From positions 1 to 64,000 of the forward strand of contig JBOHRE010000002.1 of assembly GCA_050732635.1 (NCBI GenBank): a stretch of DNA of 64,000 nt, given 5' to 3'. A program made the position numbers and the translations under genes. The notes beneath the pieces are model-generated. The model was not told the origin of the DNA, ran no database searches, and saw only the letters and a list, made by a program, of their open reading frames with translations. The DNA comes from JBOHRE01 sp050732635. GTDB lineage: Bacteria > Gemmatimonadota > Gemmatimonadetes > Longimicrobiales > RSA9. Positions 59,048 to 64,000 of this stretch are shown one piece after another; positions within the stretch are counted from its first letter, which is position 1, and every line of letters begins with the position of its first letter.

Positions 59048-60395
59048 TGCGCAGCATTGCCGTGACGCGCGGAGTCGGGGAGGCGTCGTCATAGTCAGAC
59101 TCGTCGACATCGAGCCGCCGCAGGAGCGGGCGCTTCTCGTCGGCGCGCCGGACCGGCGCACTTCCGTGCAGGCCGCCGACGAGCACATCGAGGAGCTCGC
59201 CCGCCTTACCGATACAGCCGGTGCGTTGGTGATCGGGCGTGTGATCCAGCGCCTGGACGCACCGCATCCGCGCTACTACATCGGCGAAGGCAAGGCTGCC
59301 GAGCTGAAACAGCGTTTGGAATCCAGCGGCGCATCCCTTGTCATCTTCGACGAAGATCTGGCACCGGCGCAGGGCAAGAATCTGGAGGATCTGCTCGAGC
59401 GGCGGGTGATGGACCGCACGGAGCTGATTCTCGACATCTTCGCAACGCGCGCACGCACCGCGGAGGCGCAGATGCAGGTCGAGCTGGCGCAGCTCACATA
59501 CCTGCTGCCGCGGTTGCGTCGCATGTGGACACACCTGTCGCGGATCCGCGGCGGTATCGGCCTCCGTGGGCCGGGCGAGACGCAGCTGGAGACCGATCGA
59601 CGCATGATCGGCCGGCGCATCCGCGACCTGCAACGGAAGCTCGAGGTCGTGGCGCAGCGGCGCGCAACGCAACGCAAGGCCCGGTCGGCGGAGTTCAGGG
59701 TCGCGCTGGTAGGCTACACCAATGCGGGCAAGTCGTCCGTTCTGCGCAGCCTATCGGGCGCGGAGCTGTTCGTCGAGGATCGGCTGTTTGCGACGCTGGA
59801 TCCGGCCACGCGCGTGGTTGATCTCGATGGTGATGCGGCGCTGATGACCGATACGGTCGGATTCATCCGGAAGCTGCCGCACGACCTCGTCGCTTCGTTT
59901 CGCGCGACGCTGGAAGAGGCGCGCCAGGCCGACCTGCTGTTGCACGTTCTGGATGCGGCACACGGCGGCTGGGAGGAGCAGAAGCAGGTGGTCGACGAGG
60001 TGCTCGAGGAGATGGGACTCGGTGATCGAGCTCGCGTGCTGGTCTTCAACAAGGTCGACAAGCTGACGCATGCGGAGGAGGAGGCACTGCGGGCGCGGGT
60101 CGCAGGGCTGTACGCAGAACGCTCGGTATTCGCGTCCGCAGTCGAGCCTGCGGGGCTGCATGCGCTGCGCACGGAGCTGCGCGCCGCGCTGCGCCAGCGG
60201 CGCCCGGAGGTGCATCTGCGGATTCCGGCGATCGATGGAGAAGCGCTCGCGGCGGTGTATCGCGAAGGCGAAGTGCTGCGCTTCGAACAGCACGATACCA
60301 CGATCGACGTCACGGCCCGGCTACCCAATGCAGTGTTGGGTCGCCTAAGGCGGCGCACGGGCGTCGTGGTAGTCGAGGTGGTCGGGGCGGCTTGA
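59034..60395 (+). CDS. hflX: GTPase HflX
   Basis: A ribosome-associated GTPase, up to 453 residues. N-terminal HflX domain with RYYIGEGKAAELKQRL, then GPGETQLETDRRMIGRRI, G1 VGYTNAGKSS, the switch TDTVGFIRKLPHDLVASFR and NKVDKL. HflX splits stalled or hibernating ribosomes. The only canonical start is GTG at 59034, within the lipoprotein gene. A strong Shine-Dalgarno GGGGAGG (59077-59083) sits seven bases before an ATA codon at 59091, which gives IVRLVDIEPPQERALLVG, close to where the family begins; the true start is open. Confidence 0.92.
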   Translation: MARGDAQHCRDARSRGGVVIVRLVDIEPPQERALLVGAPDRRTSVQAADEHIEELARLTDTAGALVIGRVIQRLDAPHPRYYIGEGKAAELKQRLESSGASLVIFDEDLAPAQGKNLEDLLERRVMDRTELILDIFATRARTAEAQMQVELAQLTYLLPRLRRMWTHLSRIRGGIGLRGPGETQLETDRRMIGRRIRDLQRKLEVVAQRRATQRKARSAEFRVALVGYTNAGKSSVLRSLSGAELFVEDRLFATLDPATRVVDLDGDAALMTDTVGFIRKLPHDLVASFRATLEEARQADLLLHVLDAAHGGWEEQKQVVDEVLEEMGLGDRARVLVFNKVDKLTHAEEEALRARVAGLYAERSVFASAVEPAGLHALRTELRAALRQRRPEVHLRIPAIDGEALAAVYREGEVLRFEQHDTTIDVTARLPNAVLGRLRRRTGVVVVEVVGAA

Positions 60396-61261
60396 GCGAA
60401 CGCGTGGCCATCGTCGGCCCGGGACGCGTGGGTCTGGCGCTAGGCGCCGCCCTGCTGCACGCTCGGGCGGTCGAGTCGCTGACGTATTACGGGCGCGCGC
60501 TCGAACCGCCCCCGCACCCGATCTTCGATGCGGAGGGCGGCGCGGCGTATCGCGTGGGCCCGCACCCGCTGCCACCGGACACGACGATCCTGATCCTGGC
60601 CGTACCGGACTCGGCGCTGCCCGAAGTCACGACCGACCTGGCGCACGTCGGTCCGGCGCCTGCGGCATGCGCCGCGCTGCACCTGTCCGGCGCTCTCTCG
60701 GGCGACGTGCTGAGCCCGCTCCATGCGCGAGGCTATGCCACGGGATCGCTCCACCCGATGCAGTCGGTGGCCGACGCCTGGAGCGCGGCGGACCGCCTGC
60801 TGGGTGCGACGTTCGCGGTCGGCGGCGAACCGGCCGCGGTGAGTGCGGCCCGCAGGATCGTCACTGGCCTGGGCGGCCGCGTGCTCGTGATTCCGCCCGT
60901 GCTGCGACCCGTGTACCACGCCGCCGCCACGGCCGGCTCGAACTACGTCGTCGCGCTGCTGGCCTTCGCCGCACGGCTGCTGATGCAAGCGGGTGTGGAC
61001 GAGGCGGAGGCCGTGCCGGCGCTGCTTCCGTTACTGCGAGGTGCGCTCGACAATGTGGAGCAGCTCGGGCTCGTGGCAGCGCTGACCGGCCCCATAGCGC
61101 GCGGCGACACGGACACGGTGCGACTCCACGTCGCGCGTTTGTCGGAGCAGGACCGAGCGCTATATTGCGCGCTTGGCCGAGAAACGCTGCAGCTCGCGCG
61201 TTCGGCCGGGCTCGACCCGCGTCGTGCGGCCGAGCTCGAGGCACTGCTTGCCACCATCTGA
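60392..61261 (+). CDS. DUF2520 Rossmann-type oxidoreductase-like protein
   Basis: A 289-residue protein. ERVAIVGPGRVGLALGAAL is the N-terminal dinucleotide fold, and LHLSGALSGDVL with GSLHPMQSVAD (about 108-118) are DUF2520 hallmarks; the C-terminal half is helical, with AATAGSNYVVALLAFA. It resembles the NADP-dependent oxidoreductase fold of 6-phosphogluconate or ketopantoate reductases, but the reaction is not known. Its TTG start overlaps hflX by 4 bases and its stop overlaps pdxJ. Confidence 0.8.
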   Translation: MSERVAIVGPGRVGLALGAALLHARAVESLTYYGRALEPPPHPIFDAEGGAAYRVGPHPLPPDTTILILAVPDSALPEVTTDLAHVGPAPAACAALHLSGALSGDVLSPLHARGYATGSLHPMQSVADAWSAADRLLGATFAVGGEPAAVSAARRIVTGLGGRVLVIPPVLRPVYHAAATAGSNYVVALLAFAARLLMQAGVDEAEAVPALLPLLRGALDNVEQLGLVAALTGPIARGDTDTVRLHVARLSEQDRALYCALGRETLQLARSAGLDPRRAAELEALLATI

Positions 61262-62019
61262 TGCGGCTCCACATCAACATCGATCACGTCGCCACGGTAC
61301 GACAGGCGCGTCGCACCGACGAGCCGGATCCGGTGCGCGCCGCAGTGCTCGCGGAGCTCGGCGGCGCCGACGGCATCACGGTCCACCTGCGTGAGGACCG
61401 GCGCCACATTCAGGACCGGGATCTGCGGCTGCTGATCGAAACCGTACGAACCGGCATCAATCTCGAGCTGGCCCCGGATCCCGAGATGCTCGAGCTGGCG
61501 CTCGAGCTGCGACCCAAGGCCGTGACGCTGGTCCCGGAACGGCGCGAGGAGATCACCACGGAGGGGGGACTCGCGCTGACGGATGCGATGCAGCGTCGGC
61601 GAGTCGGTAACGCGGTCGAGCGGCTGCTGCAGGACGGTCAGCGCGTCGCGTTGTTCGTCGATCCGGTTGCGGACACCGTGCGTCGATCCGCGGAGGTCGG
61701 CGCCCATGCGGTCGAGCTGCACACCGGCGAGTACGCGCAGGCGGGCTCGCGCTCCGGCTCGCGCAGCCAGGCCGAGCAAGCCCTGGCGCGTTTGCGCCAG
61801 GCTGCAGCCCTGGGGCGAGGGCTGGGACTCGATGTCCACGCCGGCCACGGGCTCACCTATGACAATGTCACGCCGGTCGCGTGCTTGTACGACGTCGAAG
61901 AGCTGAACATCGGCCACAGCGTGATCAGCCACGCCGTGTTTGTCGGCCTCGAGCGCGCGGTTCGCGAGTTGAAGGACATCGTGCACCGGGCGCGGGTGAA
62001 TCGCCCGCAGGAGCGGTAA
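61261..62019 (+). CDS. pdxJ: Pyridoxine 5-phosphate synthase (PdxJ)
   Basis: A 252-residue TIM-barrel enzyme that makes pyridoxine 5-phosphate from 1-deoxyxylulose 5-phosphate and 3-amino-1-hydroxyacetone 1-phosphate. LHINIDHVATVRQARR (about 3-18) and GITVHLREDRRHIQDRD, ELHTGEYA and HAGHGLTYDNV followed by NIGHSVISHAVFVGLERAV are diagnostic. ATG overlaps the DUF2520 stop. Many PLP enzymes occur in this window, so a vitamin B6 source is expected. Confidence 0.96.
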   Translation: MRLHINIDHVATVRQARRTDEPDPVRAAVLAELGGADGITVHLREDRRHIQDRDLRLLIETVRTGINLELAPDPEMLELALELRPKAVTLVPERREEITTEGGLALTDAMQRRRVGNAVERLLQDGQRVALFVDPVADTVRRSAEVGAHAVELHTGEYAQAGSRSGSRSQAEQALARLRQAAALGRGLGLDVHAGHGLTYDNVTPVACLYDVEELNIGHSVISHAVFVGLERAVRELKDIVHRARVNRPQER

Positions 62020-63572
62020 TGGGATCGCTGCGCGCGTTCTTCCAGGAGGAGGCCCGCGAGTACATCGCGAAGATCGTGGGGCTGGCCAGCGGCTCGCGAT
62101 CGCCCGATGCGGCAGAGTTCCACCGGATCGCCAAGGCACTGCGCGGCAGCGCGCAGATCGCGCGTGAGAACCGGGTGCAGGAAGTGGCTGGGACCCTGGA
62201 GGCCGCCGGCCGCGCCCTCGAACGGCGGTCGCTCGCCTGGAGCAGCGACATCGGCGATCGGGTGCATCAAACTGTCGAGGACCTGCGTGCGCTCGTTGCT
62301 GCCGATGGCTCACCCGATTCGCTCGAGGAACGCGTCGCCAATGCGGTCGAGCGCTGGCGAGAGGTCGGTGTCGAGCCGGCAGTGCCCGGTATCGCCGCGG
62401 CGGCGCCGGCCCGTACCTTCCCGCCGCCCACAGCGCCCAAGCCGCCGACACCTGTCGGACCGACGCCGGTCCCCGGCCAGGTTCACATGGCCCCACCGCA
62501 GCGCAGCGTCGCGCCGCGCCCGCCCGCCCGGCACGAGCCCGAGCGCATGCCGGAGCGGCCGCCCGCGCGTGAACCGCAAGCGCCGCCGCCCGAGCCAGTC
62601 GAACCGAAGCCTGTGAAGCGGCAGTATGTCGAGCACGAGCCGGCGCCGCGACCCGAGCCGCCGCGACCACCAGAGCCACGGGTCGGGCCACCGGAAGCGC
62701 GGGAGCCGCAGCCGACCCGACAGAGTCCGCAGCCACCGCCCCCGACTCGCCCAGCGGAACCGCCGCGGGAGCGCGAAGGCGGAGTGCGCGCGCCTCGGGC
62801 GCCGGCGGGGCCGGACATCGCCGAGCCGGCGGAATGGCAGCCGTGGAGCCCGGGGCGCGCGACACGGCAACGCATCGCGGAGGAGCCGACGGCAGCGCCG
62901 CCGCCGATCCCTCCCTGGCAGGGGTCGCCCCCCACCGCGCCGCGGCGGGGCGCGGCGGAGGAGGAGTTCCCGGTCGAGGTTCTCAATTTCTTCCGTTCCG
63001 AGTCACGGCTGATCCTCAACCGGCTGGAGCGGATCGCGGAGGAACTGGCCCGCGCGACCAGCGAACGCGTCGGGGGCCTTCGAGAGGAGATCGCCGGCGG
63101 GCTCGCCGCGCTGCGTGACACCGCGCTCACCTTCGGCTTCGGCCCGGCCGGGGAAGCGGCGGAGCGGGCCCGCGCGCGTGCCGGCACGGCTGCCGGCGAT
63201 GAAATCAGCCGACTCGTGGAGCGGCTGCGTGGCGTGATGGAACACCCTGAAGATGCGGCTGCCGATCCACCGGAAGAACCGCTGCCACCCTGGGCCACGA
63301 CGCCCACTTCGGCCGCGGCTGAACCCGCCGGGCCGAGCCCGGTCGGCGGCATCGGCCGACCGGCGCTCGAGCCCGGCGCCCCGCAAGACGCAACCCACGG
63401 GGCCGATTCAGCGGAGGGGCGGCCCATCGACCAGTTCCTCTATCGGGGGGACGCTGCGCTACGCCGTGCCGCGGAGGTGCGCCAGGAACTGGAAGAGTCA
63501 CTGGCTGATCCGGGACGCGCGCGCGAGCTGCTCGCGGAGCTGTCGGATCTGCTCGAGCTGGCGAGGTCGTGA
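62019..63572 (+). CDS. Protein with degenerate HPt-like domains and proline-rich linker
   Basis: A 517-residue soluble protein. Residues 1-100 are helical and follow the HPt pattern of CheA-type receivers (FFQEEAREYIAKI, then FHRIAKALRGSAQIA), but Lys39 stands where the phosphorylated His should be. Residues about 121-310 are a Pro/Arg/Glu/Ala-rich linker. A second helical unit near 316-390 (VLNFFRSESRLILNRL, then LRDTALTFGFGPAGEAAERA) also lacks the His. A C-terminal helix pair ends the protein. Start ATG overlaps pdxJ (TAATG). It may be a scaffold or signalling adaptor; no receiver partner is adjacent. Confidence 0.65.
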   Translation: MGSLRAFFQEEAREYIAKIVGLASGSRSPDAAEFHRIAKALRGSAQIARENRVQEVAGTLEAAGRALERRSLAWSSDIGDRVHQTVEDLRALVAADGSPDSLEERVANAVERWREVGVEPAVPGIAAAAPARTFPPPTAPKPPTPVGPTPVPGQVHMAPPQRSVAPRPPARHEPERMPERPPAREPQAPPPEPVEPKPVKRQYVEHEPAPRPEPPRPPEPRVGPPEAREPQPTRQSPQPPPPTRPAEPPREREGGVRAPRAPAGPDIAEPAEWQPWSPGRATRQRIAEEPTAAPPPIPPWQGSPPTAPRRGAAEEEFPVEVLNFFRSESRLILNRLERIAEELARATSERVGGLREEIAGGLAALRDTALTFGFGPAGEAAERARARAGTAAGDEISRLVERLRGVMEHPEDAAADPPEEPLPPWATTPTSAAAEPAGPSPVGGIGRPALEPGAPQDATHGADSAEGRPIDQFLYRGDAALRRAAEVRQELEESLADPGRARELLAELSDLLELARS

Positions 63573-64000
63573 GCCGAACGGAACGAGCGAGCCGCCTTTT
63601 CAACTGGAAGGCGGTGCTCGGGATCTCGATCAGCGTGCTGCTGCTGTACTTCGCGCTACGCGACGTCGATGCGGCAGAGATCGGATTCGAGCTGCGCTCC
63701 GCTCGGCCCGGCTGGCTCCTGATCGCGGCGATCGCCGCAACCCTGCCGATCTCGCTGCGTGCCTGGCGCTGGGGTCCGTTGATCGAACCCGTGCTGCCGC
63801 ATTCATCCTTCCGCGCGCGCAACGCCGCGAGTTTCGTCGGCTTCATGGCCAACAATCTGTTGCCAGCGCGGGTCGGTGAATTCGCGCGGGCCTATGCGCT
63901 GTCGCGCCTCGAACCGGTGAGCGTCTCGGCGTCGTTCGCCTCGCTGGTCGTCGAACGGGTCTTCGACGGCCTGACCGTCGTGACGTTCCTGCTGGTAGCG
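63569..64000 (+). CDS. Flippase-like / lysylphosphatidylglycerol synthase membrane domain protein, cut by window edge
   Basis: The first 144 codons of a membrane protein that continues past the window. VSRTERASRLFNWKAVLGISISVLLLYFAL (in parts FNWKAVLGISISVLLLYFAL, ALRDVDAAEI) is followed by further helices and the marker FVGFMANNLLPARVGEFARAY, then SLVVERVFDGLTV. These motifs belong to the UPF0104/aglD flippase-like family, membrane domains of lysyl-phosphatidylglycerol synthases and glycolipid exporters. GTG overlaps the preceding stop. Whether it carries a C-terminal catalytic domain cannot be seen. Confidence 0.82.
   Translation, partial: MSRTERASRLFNWKAVLGISISVLLLYFALRDVDAAEIGFELRSARPGWLLIAAIAATLPISLRAWRWGPLIEPVLPHSSFRARNAASFVGFMANNLLPARVGEFARAYALSRLEPVSVSASFASLVVERVFDGLTVVTFLLVA

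Noticed and set aside
1..64000. Horizontally acquired island or prophage
   Set aside because: Composition and gene style look uniform, genes are housekeeping, and there are no integrases, transposases, tRNA borders or att repeats visible.

Overview
This window is ordinary, densely packed chromosome from a high-GC bacterium (roughly two-thirds G+C by eye). About 67 protein genes fill almost all of it. The longest stretch without a gene is about 240 bases. I see no tRNA, rRNA, CRISPR array, insertion sequence, phage gene or origin. Neighbouring genes overlap very often as ATGA, GTGA or TGATG, and GTG or TTG starts are common. Several features fit a Gram-negative-type, menaquinone-using, aerobic soil-type bacterium: a UbiD/UbiA/UbiX plus MenG set, gmhA, glycosyltransferase family 9, FkbM, many lipoproteins and Ala/Pro/Arg-rich proteins. 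My best guess is the phylum Gemmatimonadota; this is inference from gene style, not a database result.

Layout. 1-2033 (-): a DUF58 protein and a BatA-like von Willebrand protein cut by the left edge. 2164-4423 (+): an M28 lipoprotein peptidase, a DUF72 protein and a small membrane protein. 4528-11545 (+): lepA, then FkbM methyltransferase, GT9, a ROK sugar kinase, a PfkB-type kinase, and a STAS-HATPase / STAS-like signalling pair. 11570-12358 (-): an unknown two-domain protein. 12504-15834 (+): a trans-sulfuration PLP enzyme, an AI-2E-type exporter and a YpdA-like reductase. 15856-17625 (-): a long aldehyde dehydrogenase. 17864-20331 (+): an Nfu scaffold, a terminator, the Mrp Fe-S carrier, a small protein and a SAM-hydrolysing DUF62 protein. 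20328-23952 (-): an ECF sigma factor, its zinc anti-sigma factor and three envelope proteins. 24085-26698 (+): menG, an M24 peptidase and a cupredoxin lipoprotein. 26762-27685 (-): an EamA transporter.

27818-33477 (+): an ABC exporter, late menaquinone genes (UbiD, UbiA and UbiX homologues) and a phosphodiesterase. 33486-39002 (-): metB, an M48 peptidase, purD, mutM and a UvrC-like nuclease. 39046-64000 (+): a long co-directional block. It carries a hydrolase; glmM and glmS; dtd, maf and glpK; a SLOG protein; two small proteins; threonine aldolase; recA; and alaS. It continues with gmhA, a ferritin-like protein, a short-chain reductase, nadE, cca, a ZIP transporter, rarA, a LEA-like lipoprotein, hflX, a DUF2520 protein and pdxJ. 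It ends with a degenerate-HPt protein and a flippase-like membrane protein cut by the right edge.

Working themes are amino-sugar supply for the cell wall (glmM, glmS), surface polysaccharide (GT9, FkbM, gmhA), menaquinone synthesis, Fe-S cluster handling (Nfu, Mrp), translation and proofreading (lepA, alaS, dtd, hflX, cca), DNA repair (recA, mutM, UvrC-like, rarA) and an envelope-stress sigma cassette. Promoters that can be read are of the housekeeping type with 17-18 base spacers. At least three of them place the -10 hexamer only 7-9 bases before the start codon, which suggests leaderless mRNAs. I did not find a clearly new large system. The best leads are the STAS-HATPase pair, the degenerate-HPt protein, the unknown gene at 11570-12358 and the leaderless promoter pattern.
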